DNA from: Geothrix sp. PMB-07
GTDB lineage: Bacteria > Acidobacteriota > Holophagae > Holophagales > Holophagaceae
Reading direction: 5' to 3'
DNA length: 64,000 nt
Assembly: GCF_030758935.1 (NCBI RefSeq)
Contig: NZ_CP132333.1
Location: 4,092,992 to 4,156,991 of the forward strand
Under the pieces are notes generated by a model. That model saw only the letters and a program-made list of their open reading frames with translations. It was not told the origin of the DNA and made no database searches. How positions within the stretch are numbered: the stretch's first letter is position 1; each line of letters starts with the position of its first letter. Position numbers and translations under genes: made by a program. Shown here piece after piece: positions 34,196-43,240 of the stretch.

Positions 34196-34896
34196 ATCAC
34201 GCCAACCACGGACCGCGTGAAACTTTCGAGGAAGTCCAGCAGGGCGTCAGAGGCACGCCCTGCGGCTTCCTCGTCGCCGTCAGCCACGGCCTCCATGAGG
34301 CGGGCGTGCTTCTCCGCCGATTGGAGCAGGTCCGCCGGGCGGCTGTACGAGCACCAGATGCGCCGGCAATGGGAATAGAGTGGGGACAGGGCGTCCACGG
34401 CGAAGGGATTGTGGGCCGCGGCAGTGACGATCTGATCGCAGGCGTGATCGCACAGCAGGTAGGCGTGTTTGTCGCCCTTCTTCGCGGCGTCCAGCATGCC
34501 CTTGGCGGCCTTCCGTAAGGCGGTGCGCTGCGGCTCCGTGGCCCAGCGCGCCGCCTTGGTGGCCAGCAGGCGGTCGAGGGGCCGCATCACTTCCAACAGC
34601 GCGAAGTGTTCGGCCACATTCATCTCGCGCACCAATAATCCACGGCGGGGCACGCTGGTGACCAGCCGCTGGATCTCCAACCGCTTGAGGGCCTCGCGGA
34701 TGGGCGTGCGCCCGATGCCCATGAGGGCGCTGAGGCTGGCCTCCGAGAGCACCGAGCCCGGCGCCAGCTCCAGGGTGACGATCATCTCTTCAAGTTGCTG
34801 GTAGGCCCGCTCCGCCAGACTCTGGGGGCCTTCAGCGGGCGGAGTGACGGCCAGGCGGGTGCGGCTGGGCGAGGGAGTCTTGGGCTTTGCAGGCAT
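34192..34896 (-). CDS. GntR-family regulator, FCD (FadR-type) subgroup
   Basis: About 234 residues from ATG 34896; ATG 34974 (MEMMEEL) is an alternative that would add 26 residues over a possible promoter. Winged-helix HTH (about 25-90: LAERAYQQLEEMIV, GIGRTPIREALKRLE) and an all-helical FCD ligand domain with metal-site candidates in CDHACDQ, SHCRRI and EKHARL. FCD regulators sense carboxylates or amino-acid-related acids. It probably represses the divergent SDR-gcvP operon through ACTGGTATACCAGT at 35040-35053; a related half-site-like GATATACCC lies in its own 5' region. Confidence 0.85.
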   Translation of the reverse strand: MPAKPKTPSPSRTRLAVTPPAEGPQSLAERAYQQLEEMIVTLELAPGSVLSEASLSALMGIGRTPIREALKRLEIQRLVTSVPRRGLLVREMNVAEHFALLEVMRPLDRLLATKAARWATEPQRTALRKAAKGMLDAAKKGDKHAYLLCDHACDQIVTAAAHNPFAVDALSPLYSHCRRIWCSYSRPADLLQSAEKHARLMEAVADGDEEAAGRASDALLDFLESFTRSVVGVI

Positions 34897-35022
34897 GGGG
34901 GCATCTCGGTGCAGGGCTCTTTGGCGAGCACTGGCATACAAGGGTATATCACGCAACTCCTCCATCATTTCCAATTGACGGAAGGCTTTTTAGTCAAGCC
35001 ATAGACACCTCAAAAAATACTT

Positions 35023-35053
35023 TTGACCCGTTGAGAGATACTGGTATACCAGT
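35023..35053 (+). promoter_or_regulatory. Promoter with overlapping 14-bp palindromic GntR operator
   Basis: TTGACC (35023-35028), 16-base spacer, TATACC (35045-35050). The -10 box sits inside the perfect palindrome ACTGGTATACCAGT (35040-35053), which matches the TGGTATACCA-type sites of FCD-GntR regulators. Binding there would block RNA polymerase, so repression and induction by the FCD ligand is the simplest model for the SDR-gcvP operon. Confidence 0.7.
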
Positions 35054-35110
35054 GACACGACATTGATACTTCAGATATCCCCCGCCCCGTTTCCAACCTT
35101 TGAGGTTCCC

Positions 35111-35902
35111 ATGGCGCTTTCTCCTGCCCTCTCCGACCTGCTCTCTCTGGAAGGCCAGGTGGCCCTGGTCACGGGCGCCGCCTCGGGCATCGGCCGCGGC
35201 ACGGCCCTGCGCCTGGCCGAGGCCGGGGCGGCTGTGCTCGTGCTGGACATCAATGAAGCGGGCGGGCAGGAGACCGCGCGCCTCATCGAGGCCGCCGGGG
35301 GACGCGCCGCCTTCCAGCGCTGCGATGTGCGCCAGGAGGCCGACTGCAAGGCGGCGGCCGAGGCCGCCATGGCCCGCTTCGGCCGCATCGACATCCTGTT
35401 CAACAATGCGGGCATCGCCATCCGCAAGAACGCCCTCGACCTGCTTGAATCGGAATGGGATCTGGCCCTGGGCGTGATGCTCAAGGGCGTCTACCTGCTC
35501 ACGCGCCAGGTGGTGCCCTTCATGATTCAGGGCGGGCGCGGCGGCAGCATCATCAACACCGGCTCGGGCTGGGCCCTCAAGGGTGGCCCCGATGCCCTCT
35601 CCTACTGCGCGGCCAAGGGCGGCGTGTGGAACATGACCCGCGCCATGGCCATCGACTTCGGCAGGCACCGCATCCGCGTGAACGCCGTCTGCCCCGGCGA
35701 CATCGACACGCCCATGCTGCGCAGCGAGTGCGCCCAGCTGGGCGGGGATGAAGCGCGTTTCATGGAAGAGGCCGCCGCCCGTCCCCTGCACCGCGTGGGC
35801 ACCCCGCAGGATGTGGCCAACACGGTGCTCTTCCTCGCCTCGGGCTTGTCCGCCTGGGTGACAGGCACGCATGTCGTCGTCGACGGCGGCGGCATCGCCT
35901 AG
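35111..35902 (+). CDS. Short-chain dehydrogenase/reductase
   Basis: 263 residues; ATG 35111 after TGAGGTTCCC. Classical SDR: TGAASGIGRG cofactor loop (about 21-30), NNAG (about 97-100), catalytic Ser in NTGSGWA and YxxxK in SYCAAKGG. An acidic residue after beta2 (LDINEAGG) favours NAD+ over NADP+. It oxidises or reduces a hydroxy/keto substrate, possibly the step that leads to or from the amino acid used by the adjacent GcvP-like enzyme. First gene of an operon with 34 bases to the next. Confidence 0.88.
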   Translation: MALSPALSDLLSLEGQVALVTGAASGIGRGTALRLAEAGAAVLVLDINEAGGQETARLIEAAGGRAAFQRCDVRQEADCKAAAEAAMARFGRIDILFNNAGIAIRKNALDLLESEWDLALGVMLKGVYLLTRQVVPFMIQGGRGGSIINTGSGWALKGGPDALSYCAAKGGVWNMTRAMAIDFGRHRIRVNAVCPGDIDTPMLRSECAQLGGDEARFMEEAAARPLHRVGTPQDVANTVLFLASGLSAWVTGTHVVVDGGGIA

Positions 35903-35936
35903 GCCCTCCCATCCGATCCTCTTCACGGAGTCATTC

Positions 35937-37340
35937 ATGACCGTCCCGGCCCGGCGGGCCCATCCCTACATCCCCAATTCCGAACCCGGCGTGAAGGCCG
36001 CCATGCTCGCGGCCGTGGGCGCCGCAAGCATGGACGAGCTCTACGGCGACATCCCCGAGGCCCTGCGCTTCCGCGGCGCCCTGAACCTGCCCGAGGCCAT
36101 CCCCGCCGAGGCCCAGCTCAAGCGCACCGTTGAGCGCCTCCTGGCGAAGAACACCTCCTGCGAGGAGGCCACCAGCTTCCTGGGGGCCGGCTGCTACAAC
36201 CACTACGTGCCCGCCATCTGCGATGAGATCACCCGCCGCGCGGAATTCCTCACGGCCTACGCCGGCGAGCCCTACGAGGACTTCGGCCGCTTCCAGACCC
36301 TCTGGGAGTACGAAAGCCTCATGGCCGAACTGCTGGACATGGACATCTGCAACGTCCCCACCTTCGACTGGTTCCAGGCCGCGGCGACTTCTCTGCGCAT
36401 GGCGGGCCGCTACACCAGCCGCCCGGTGGCCCTGGTGGCGGGCCACATCAGTCCCGATCGCCTCGCCGCCATCCGCAACTACTGCGAGCCCGTGATGCGG
36501 CTCGAACTGCTGGCCTGGGACCCGAAGACCGGCCAGCTGGATCTGGCGGACCTGAAGGCCAAGCTGGGCGATCAGGTCGCCGCCGTCTACTTCGAGAACC
36601 CGGGCTACCTGGGTTGTCTGGAGACTCAAGGCCAGGCCATCGCCGACCTGGCCCACGGGAACGGCAGCCTGCTGGTGGTGGGCACCGATCCCAACGCCCT
36701 GGGCCTCCTTGCCCCGCCCAGCCACTTCGGCGCCGACATCGTCTGCGGCGACATCCACACCCTGGGCAACCACATGCACTTCGGCGGCGGCATGGGCGGC
36801 TTCATCGCCACCCGCGACGAGGAGAAGCTGGTCATGGAATACCCCAGCCGCCTCTTCGGCATCAGCACCACCGATGTTCCCGGCGAGTACGGCTTCGGTG
36901 ACGTGGCCTATGACCGCACCTCCTTCGCCCACCGCGAGCAGGGCAAGGAGTTCGTGGGCACGGCCTCAGCCCTGCACGGCATCGCCGCGGCGGTCTACCT
37001 CTCCCTCATGGGCCCCGTGGGCATGAAGGAGCTGGGTCTGCATATCCTGCAGAAGGCCCAGTACCTGGCCCAGGAACTGAGCAAGCTCCCCGGCGTGAAG
37101 GCGCCGGCCTTCGAGGCCCCCTTCTACAAAGAGCTAGTGGTCGATTTCACCGCCACGGGCCGCAGCGTCGCCGACATCAACGAGTCCTTGTTGAAGGCGA
37201 ACATTTTTGGCGGCAAGGATCTCTCCGCCGAGTTCCCGGCCCTGGGCCAGAGCGCCCTCTGGGCCGTCACCGAGCTGGTGAGCCAGGAGGAGATCGACCT
37301 CACCATCGCCACGCTCCGCGCGTTCCTGGGAGGGAACTGA
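35937..37340 (+). CDS. GcvPA-like PLP-enzyme subunit (divergent glycine-decarboxylase subunit 1)
   Basis: 467 residues; ATG 35937 with GGAG upstream. Clear GcvPA family: YIPNSEPGVKAAMLAAVG at the start and TSFLGAGCYNHYVPA. However the stretch that in glycine dehydrogenases reads TPYQPEISQGTLQ is replaced by AGEPYEDFGRFQTLWEYES, and SMYDGATA by PTFDWFQAAA, both near the active site. A changed substrate is therefore likely. No gcvT, gcvH or lpd gene is nearby. One base separates it from the GcvPB-like gene, so the two surely form a heterodimer. Confidence 0.85.
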   Translation: MTVPARRAHPYIPNSEPGVKAAMLAAVGAASMDELYGDIPEALRFRGALNLPEAIPAEAQLKRTVERLLAKNTSCEEATSFLGAGCYNHYVPAICDEITRRAEFLTAYAGEPYEDFGRFQTLWEYESLMAELLDMDICNVPTFDWFQAAATSLRMAGRYTSRPVALVAGHISPDRLAAIRNYCEPVMRLELLAWDPKTGQLDLADLKAKLGDQVAAVYFENPGYLGCLETQGQAIADLAHGNGSLLVVGTDPNALGLLAPPSHFGADIVCGDIHTLGNHMHFGGGMGGFIATRDEEKLVMEYPSRLFGISTTDVPGEYGFGDVAYDRTSFAHREQGKEFVGTASALHGIAAAVYLSLMGPVGMKELGLHILQKAQYLAQELSKLPGVKAPAFEAPFYKELVVDFTATGRSVADINESLLKANIFGGKDLSAEFPALGQSALWAVTELVSQEEIDLTIATLRAFLGGN

Positions 37341-37341
37341 C

Positions 37342-38913
37342 ATGGCCAGCCAGCATCCCTTGAAGCGCCCTCTCAAAGTCCGCACGGCCTTCCACCAGGC
37401 CAAGTGGGATGAAGAACTGATCTTCGAGCTGCACAAGCCGGGCGAGGTCGGCGTGGCCGTGGCCCCCGTGGAGGGCGGCATCGCCAGCGCCGTCCCGGGC
37501 ACCGCGGCCCTGCCCGCGCACCTGATCCGAACCAGCGCCCCGGCCCTGCCGGAGGTGGGCCAGATGCGCGTGCTCAAGCACTTCCTCCGCCTCTCCCAGC
37601 AGACCCTGGGCGCCGACTTCACCATCGACATCGGCCAGGGCACCTGCACCATGAAGTACAGCCCCAAGATCAACGACGTGCTGGCCGCCAGCCCCAAGAT
37701 GGCGCGCCTGCATCCCCTGCAGGATGAGCGCACCGTGCAGGGCATCCTGCAGATCATGTACGAGCTGGATGTCTACCTGCGCGAGATCTCGGGCCTGGAT
37801 GCGTTCAGCATGCAGCCCGCCTCGGGATCCGCCGCCATCCTGGGCATGGTCTCCGTCATCCAGGCCTACCACGCTTCCCGGGGTGAAACCCACCGCGACG
37901 AGATCATCACCACCATCTTCAGCCACCCCTCGGATGCCGCCGCCGCCGCCGTGAAAGGCTACAAGGTCATCACCCTCATGCAGGGCGAGGACGGCCTGCC
38001 CACGGTGGAGGACCTGCAGAAGGTGGTGGGCCCCCGCACCGCGGGCCTGCTCATCACCAATCCGGAGGACACCGGCATCTTCAACCCGCAGATCCGCGAG
38101 TTCACCCGACTCGTCCACGAGGCCGGGGGCCTCTGCGGCTACGATCAGGCCAACCTCAACGGCATCATGGGCATCACCCGGGCCAAGGAAGCCGGCTTCG
38201 ACCTCTGCTTCTTCAACCTGCACAAGACCTTCAGCACGCCCCATGGCTGCGGTGGCCCCGCCGGTGGCGCCCTGGGCGTGGTGCAGAAGCTCCGCGCCTT
38301 CCTGCCCAAGCCTCTGGTTGTCAAGGACGGCGATCGCTACCGTCTGGACTTCGACCTCGCCCACTCCATCGGCAAGCTGCGCGCCTTCTGGGGCACGGCC
38401 CAGGTGCAGCTGCGCGCCTATGCCTGGATCCGCGCTCTGGGCGCCGAGGGCCTCAAAGAGGCCGCCGAGATCGCCGTGCTGAACAACAACTACCTGCTGA
38501 AGCAGATCACCCGCATCAGAGGCGCCTCGGCCCCCTACGCGGTGGGGCGCCGCCGCATCGAGCAGGTGCGCTACAGCTGGGAGCAGCTCCACCGGGAGAC
38601 GGGCGTGAGCACCGAGGACATCGCCGTGCGCATGGCCGACTTCGGCATGCACCTCTGGAGCAGCCACCACCCCTTCATCGTGCCCCAGCCCTTCACCATC
38701 GAACCCACCGAGTCCTATTCCCGGGAGGAGCTGGACGAGTACGTGGGCGTACTGGAGCAGATCTCCAAAGAGGCCTACAGCGAACCGGCTACCGTGAAGA
38801 CAGCGCCCCACCGGAGCGTCTGCCACCACATCCATCATGATGACTTCGACGACCCCAAGCGCTGGGCCATCACCTGGCGCCTCTACCAGCGGAAGCACCT
38901 CGCCAAGGCCTGA
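37342..38913 (+). CDS. GcvPB-like PLP-enzyme subunit (divergent glycine-decarboxylase subunit 2)
   Basis: 523 residues. The PLP-binding lysine is in FFNLHKTFSTPHG, as in true GcvPB, but the following glycine-rich loop reads CGGPAGGALG instead of the usual GGGPGSGPVG, again differing at the substrate/PLP phosphate pocket. The C-terminus carries IEPTESYSREELD, typical of GcvPB. It carries the catalytic centre for a PLP-dependent decarboxylase reaction of the P-protein kind. GH42 follows after a single base, an unusual partner. Confidence 0.88.
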   Translation: MASQHPLKRPLKVRTAFHQAKWDEELIFELHKPGEVGVAVAPVEGGIASAVPGTAALPAHLIRTSAPALPEVGQMRVLKHFLRLSQQTLGADFTIDIGQGTCTMKYSPKINDVLAASPKMARLHPLQDERTVQGILQIMYELDVYLREISGLDAFSMQPASGSAAILGMVSVIQAYHASRGETHRDEIITTIFSHPSDAAAAAVKGYKVITLMQGEDGLPTVEDLQKVVGPRTAGLLITNPEDTGIFNPQIREFTRLVHEAGGLCGYDQANLNGIMGITRAKEAGFDLCFFNLHKTFSTPHGCGGPAGGALGVVQKLRAFLPKPLVVKDGDRYRLDFDLAHSIGKLRAFWGTAQVQLRAYAWIRALGAEGLKEAAEIAVLNNNYLLKQITRIRGASAPYAVGRRRIEQVRYSWEQLHRETGVSTEDIAVRMADFGMHLWSSHHPFIVPQPFTIEPTESYSREELDEYVGVLEQISKEAYSEPATVKTAPHRSVCHHIHHDDFDDPKRWAITWRLYQRKHLAKA

Positions 38914-38914
38914 C

Positions 38915-41038
38915 ATGCGGAATCGAAATCGCGTTCTCACAGCCCTGCTTGCAGCCTTCCTGGGTTGGCCCAGCCCCGCCCAGGGGCCCGCGAGGCCGAA
39001 GGCCTTCTTCCCCAAGGCCGACCTCATGCCCGTGGGGGTCTACTACTACCCTGAGCAGTGGCCCCGTGAGCAGTGGGCGCGGGATCTGCGGAACATCCGC
39101 AAGCTGGGCTTTGATTTCACGCACTTCGCCGAATTTGCCTGGACCTACCTGGAACCCAGCGAGGGGCACTTCGACTTCACCTGGCTGGACACGGCCATCG
39201 CCGAAGCCCATGCCGCGGGCCTCAAGGTGATCCTCTGCACCCCGTCCCCGGCGCCCCCCGCCTGGCTGGGCGAGAAGCACCCGGACATCTACCTGGTGGG
39301 CCCGGATGGACGGCGCCGGGAGCACGGCACCCGGGCCAACTGTTCGCTTTCCAACCCCCGCTTCAATGCCTCGGTGGATCGCATCGTCACGGCCCTGGCC
39401 CGACGCTATGGACACGACCCGCGCATCTGGGGCTGGCAGGTGGACAACGAGCCCGGTGCCGAGCCGGACTTCAGCCCCTCGGCCCGGCTGGCCTTCCAGC
39501 GCTGGCTGAAGCAGCGGTACGGCACGGTGGCCAAGCTCAATGAGGCCTGGGGCGGCAGCTTCTGGAGCCTGCGGTACGCCTCCTTCGGCGAGGTGCGCCC
39601 GCCCTCCGGCGTGGCCGGAGAGGACAAGCCCAGCCCCCACGCCCTGCTGGATTTCCAGCGCTTCACCGCCGACACCCAGGCCGCCTTCCTGGACCGCCAG
39701 GCCGCCCTCCTGAAGCGCCACTGCCTGCCCACCCAGTGGGTGACCACCAACTACACCAATGTGACCCAGGGCAGCGATCCGCGCCGCACACGCACCATCG
39801 ACTTCCCCACCTTTACCTTCTACCCCGTCTCCGGCAGCAACGCCCTGGGCGGTGAGACTTTCCGGCTCGGAAACCCCTACCGCATGGCCGAGGCCCTGGA
39901 CTATTTCCGGCCCATCGCCGGCACCACGGGCGTCATGGAGCTGCAGCCCGGGCAGGTGAACTGGGCACCCACCAACCCCAAGCCCGCGCCCGGGGCCGTC
40001 CGCATGTGGATCTGGCACGCCTTCGGGGGCGGCGGTTCTTTCGTGTGCACCTACCGCTACCGCCAGCCCCGCTTCGGCAGCGAGATGTACCACGAGGGCA
40101 TCGTGGGCCTGGATGGCCTCACTCCCAGTCAAGGTGGCGCGGAATTCATCCAGGCCATGCAGGAGCTGCAGGCACTGAAGCCTGAATTCGACACCTCGGC
40201 CGCACTGCCCCCGAAGCTCGCCGCTCGGCGCACGGCCCTGCTCTGGAGCCACGACAACTTCTGGGATCTCGAGCTGCAAAAGCAGAGCGAGGGCTGGTCC
40301 ACCTGGCGGCACCGCAGCCTCTACGCCGTCGCCGTGAAATCCACCGGGGCGCCCATGGATTTCATCCGCGAGACCGACGACTTCAGCGCCTACCCCTTCC
40401 TCGTGGCCCCTGCTTACCAGCTGGCCAGCGCCTCGCTCATCGACAAGTGGCGGCACTACGTGGAAGGCGGCGGCCACCTCATCCTCAGCTGCCGCACTGC
40501 CCAGAAAAACGAGCTGGGCCAGTTCCCCGAAGCCCTCCTGGGCAGCCGCCTGGACAGCCTCATCGGGGCCCGCCTCCAGGGGTTCGACATGCTGCCCGGC
40601 AACGCCACCGGCAGCGTGCGCTCCGAGGGTCAGGCCCACACCTGGCGCGCCTGGGGCGACCTGCTCCGGCCCGCGGAGGGTACGACCTCCCTGGCCACCT
40701 ATGCCGACGCGTTCTACGCCGGTGCTTCGGCTGCCACCACCCAACGCCTGGGCAAGGGCACAGTCACCTACATCGGCGTGGAATCCCTCGAAGGCGCCCT
40801 GGAGCGCAGCCTGGTGCGGGGTGTCTACCAACGTGCGGGCGTGGCCATCGACAACCTGCCCAAGGGAGTCTATGTGGAATGGCGGGATGGCTTCTTCGTC
40901 GGGGTGAACTATGCCGCCAGCGCGGCGGCGCTTCCCCTCCCTGCTGGCAGCCGTGTGCTTCTTGGCCAGAATCCCCTCGAACCCTCGCAGGTATTGGTGT
41001 GGAAAGAGGTCGCCCCTTCCCCGGCCGGGTCGCCATGA
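38915..41038 (+). CDS. Beta-galactosidase, GH42, exported
   Basis: 707 residues, ATG 38915 directly after the GcvPB stop. Signal peptide (about 1-24, ending PSPAQG) is unusual for GH42, which is mostly cytoplasmic. TIM barrel starts VGVYYYPEQWP; acid/base Glu in GWQVDNEPG, nucleophile Glu in GVMELQPGQVNW; then the trimerisation (about 420-630) and short C-terminal domains. Hydrolyses beta-galactosides; products could enter the Leloir operon at 19-27 kb. Its stop overlaps the start of the regulator gene (ATGA). Confidence 0.92.
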   Translation: MRNRNRVLTALLAAFLGWPSPAQGPARPKAFFPKADLMPVGVYYYPEQWPREQWARDLRNIRKLGFDFTHFAEFAWTYLEPSEGHFDFTWLDTAIAEAHAAGLKVILCTPSPAPPAWLGEKHPDIYLVGPDGRRREHGTRANCSLSNPRFNASVDRIVTALARRYGHDPRIWGWQVDNEPGAEPDFSPSARLAFQRWLKQRYGTVAKLNEAWGGSFWSLRYASFGEVRPPSGVAGEDKPSPHALLDFQRFTADTQAAFLDRQAALLKRHCLPTQWVTTNYTNVTQGSDPRRTRTIDFPTFTFYPVSGSNALGGETFRLGNPYRMAEALDYFRPIAGTTGVMELQPGQVNWAPTNPKPAPGAVRMWIWHAFGGGGSFVCTYRYRQPRFGSEMYHEGIVGLDGLTPSQGGAEFIQAMQELQALKPEFDTSAALPPKLAARRTALLWSHDNFWDLELQKQSEGWSTWRHRSLYAVAVKSTGAPMDFIRETDDFSAYPFLVAPAYQLASASLIDKWRHYVEGGGHLILSCRTAQKNELGQFPEALLGSRLDSLIGARLQGFDMLPGNATGSVRSEGQAHTWRAWGDLLRPAEGTTSLATYADAFYAGASAATTQRLGKGTVTYIGVESLEGALERSLVRGVYQRAGVAIDNLPKGVYVEWRDGFFVGVNYAASAAALPLPAGSRVLLGQNPLEPSQVLVWKEVAPSPAGSP

Positions 41039-42288
41039 CTGGCGGCCGACGACGACCCGCCATCCCGGACGCGGCGCCCCCCGCTCCGGAGCTGGTACCA
41101 GTGCGTACTCCCCGCATCGCCCTGCTGGTGGAGACCTCCCTGGCCTCGGGCCGGGACATCCTGTGCGGCATTGCCAAGTACGCCCGCCACCACGGCCCTT
41201 GGGCCCTCTACCACGAGCCCCGCAGCCTGGCCGAGGGGTTGCCCGCCTGGCTCCGCCATTGGCAGGGCGACGGCATCATCGTGCGCGTGCAGGACGCCAC
41301 CATCGCCGAGGCCGTGCAGGCCACAGGCCTGCCCGTAGTGGACGTGCTGGGCCTGGTGCCTGACACCGGCCTGCCTCTGGTGCACGTGGATGACCGGCGC
41401 ATCGCCGGACTGGCGGCCTCCCATCTCATCGAGCGGGGCTTCCATCATTTCGCCTTCCTGGGCATCCAGGCAGAGAACTGGTCTGAGCAGCGGCGGGAGG
41501 GCTTCCGCCTGTCCCTGCCCGGCGCCCCGGACCAGCTCCCCTGCTTTGAAGTGCCGCGCCAGCTCATGGATCGCACCCCCTGGGAAACCCAGCTCGAGGC
41601 CCTGGCGCGCTGGCTGACTCAGTTGCCCAAGCCCATCGGCATCATGGTGGCCAGCGATCAGCTGGGTCACCACCTGCTGGAGGCCTGCCGCAGGGCCCGC
41701 ATCCTGGTGCCGGATGATGTGGCCGTGGTCAGCGTCGACAACGACGAGACCCTCTGCGAAGTCTGCAACCCGGCGCTGTCTTCGGTGGAGGCCGGTCACC
41801 GCCTGGTGGGCTACAAGGCCGCCGAGCTGCTGGACCGCCTGCTGCGGGGCGAGGCCGTCCCTTCCCAACCCGAGCGGGTGGAACCCCACGGCGTCATCGT
41901 CCGCGCCTCCTCGGATGTGCTGGCCACCCCGGACCGCCAGGTGGCCACCGCCCTGCGCATCATTCGGGACCAGGCCTGCACCGGCCTGTCGGCCGCCGCC
42001 CTCGTCGCGCGCATCCCCACCTCGCGCAGCGTGCTGCAGCGGCGCTTCCGCACCGAGACCGGGCGATCCATCCAGCAGGAGATCATCCAGGTGCGCCTGA
42101 ACCACGCCCGGCGCCTGCTGGCGGAAACGGACCTGCCCCTGGTGGAGGTGGCCGAGCGCTCCGGCTTCAAGCACCGCGAGTACCTGGGCGCCATCTTCAA
42201 GGCCCACCTCGGGAAATCCCCCGCCGAGTACCGCCGCGAGGTGGCCCTCAAGGGGGCCGAGGGCCTGCGCCTCGCCGAAGGCGATTGA
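41035..42288 (+). CDS. XylR-like regulator: LacI-type sensor fused to AraC DNA-binding domain
   Basis: 417 residues; ATG 41035 overlaps the GH42 stop. Residues about 22-285 resemble the periplasmic-binding-protein/LacI sensor fold (RIALLVETSLASGRDILCGIAKYAR; VAVVSVDNDETLCE; LSSVEAGHRLVGYKAAELL), residues about 305-405 are two AraC HTH motifs (LSAAALVARIPTSRSVLQRRF; LPLVEVAERSGFKHREYLGAIFK). This is the E. coli XylR arrangement. It likely senses a sugar and activates the beta-galactosidase or galactose genes. Confidence 0.88.
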   Translation: MTGGRRRPAIPDAAPPAPELVPVRTPRIALLVETSLASGRDILCGIAKYARHHGPWALYHEPRSLAEGLPAWLRHWQGDGIIVRVQDATIAEAVQATGLPVVDVLGLVPDTGLPLVHVDDRRIAGLAASHLIERGFHHFAFLGIQAENWSEQRREGFRLSLPGAPDQLPCFEVPRQLMDRTPWETQLEALARWLTQLPKPIGIMVASDQLGHHLLEACRRARILVPDDVAVVSVDNDETLCEVCNPALSSVEAGHRLVGYKAAELLDRLLRGEAVPSQPERVEPHGVIVRASSDVLATPDRQVATALRIIRDQACTGLSAAALVARIPTSRSVLQRRFRTETGRSIQQEIIQVRLNHARRLLAETDLPLVEVAERSGFKHREYLGAIFKAHLGKSPAEYRREVALKGAEGLRLAEGD

Positions 42289-42310
42289 GCTTGGCCGAAA
42301 GCGATTCAAC

Positions 42311-43135
42311 TCAGCCCCGCTGCCCCTGGAGCCAGGCCCGGGGGGACTGGCCTGTGAGCTCGCGGAAGGCGCGTGACAGCGCCGTGGAGCTGCCATAGCC
42401 CACATCGAAAGCCACCACCTTCAACGGAATGCCACGCGCCAGGCGCTCCTGGGCGGTGGCGATGCGGAAGCGGGCGAGGTGCTCGCCGGGCGTGAGGCCC
42501 AGGGTCTGTTTGAACAGGGCCGCGAAGGCGCTGCGCGACATGCCCGCCGTGGCCGCCAGATCCTCCAGGCTCCAATCCCGCGCGGGCTCGGCGTGCACCG
42601 CCATCAGGGCATTCCGCAACTGAGGGTGAACGAGGCCCGCCAGCAGGCCCGCGTGGGTGTGCCCGGCCAGGAGCGCCTGGCGGACAAAGTGCACCATCAC
42701 CACCTCGCAGAGGCGGTCCACCACCGCCTGTCGGCCCTCCGCGCCCGCGAAGGCTTCCTGGAAGATCAGCTCGGCCAGCGGCCCCACGCGATCCACCCCC
42801 AGGTGCATCACCTCGGGCAGCGCCAGGGCCAGGGGGCAGCCCACGCCAGTGCCAAAGGTGATGGTGGCGCAGACGAGGTCGAGCCCCTCCGGGCCCTCTG
42901 GAACGAGGTGGTGCGGGAGGTTGCGAGGGTAGAAGAGCAGCCCCGGGCCCTCGATGCGCAGGGCCTTGCGGCCGCCCTGGTAGCGGATCTCGCCCCGGCC
43001 CGCCTTCACCAGATGCAGGTGCCCGTGGTCCTTGGGCTGGTCGAAGCTGGCCACGGCGCAGAGGTTGCCCGTGAAGAAGGTCTGGGCGTGGAGGCGGAAG
43101 CGCTCGAAGAGGGGCTGGAGGGCGTCGGACGACAT
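42311..43135 (-). CDS. AraC-family regulator with cupin sensor domain
   Basis: 274 residues from ATG 43135. N-terminal cupin-like domain (AraC_binding/cupin_6 type, about 15-170: HLHLVKAGRGEIRYQGG), C-terminal AraC HTH pair (about 180-272: WSLEDLAATAGMSRSAFAALFKQTLGLTPGEHL; VGYGSSTALSRAFRELTGQSPRAW). This class usually controls the divergent oxidoreductase or AhpD-like gene, which here is the case (43241). Convergent with the XylR-like gene. Confidence 0.88.
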   Translation of the reverse strand: MSSDALQPLFERFRLHAQTFFTGNLCAVASFDQPKDHGHLHLVKAGRGEIRYQGGRKALRIEGPGLLFYPRNLPHHLVPEGPEGLDLVCATITFGTGVGCPLALALPEVMHLGVDRVGPLAELIFQEAFAGAEGRQAVVDRLCEVVMVHFVRQALLAGHTHAGLLAGLVHPQLRNALMAVHAEPARDWSLEDLAATAGMSRSAFAALFKQTLGLTPGEHLARFRIATAQERLARGIPLKVVAFDVGYGSSTALSRAFRELTGQSPRAWLQGQRG

Positions 43136-43205
43136 GCCTGGACTCCGGGTCTGCTTTCTCGGACCCTCAGTCACCTTCGGGTGGAACCAGGGTGCCACTT
43201 TTGGA

Positions 43206-43222
43206 GGGTGCACGGTGCACCC
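43206..43222. promoter_or_regulatory. Inverted repeat GGGTGCAC-G-GTGCACCC in the divergent promoter
   Basis: A perfect 8-bp inverted repeat around a single base between the AraC-type regulator and the AhpD-like gene, 19 bases before the latter's start. Candidate binding site for the adjacent regulator or another dimeric factor; AraC proteins more often bind direct repeats, so the identity of the binder is open. Confidence 0.5.
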
Positions 43223-43240
43223 CATTCCCCAGGAGCCGCC

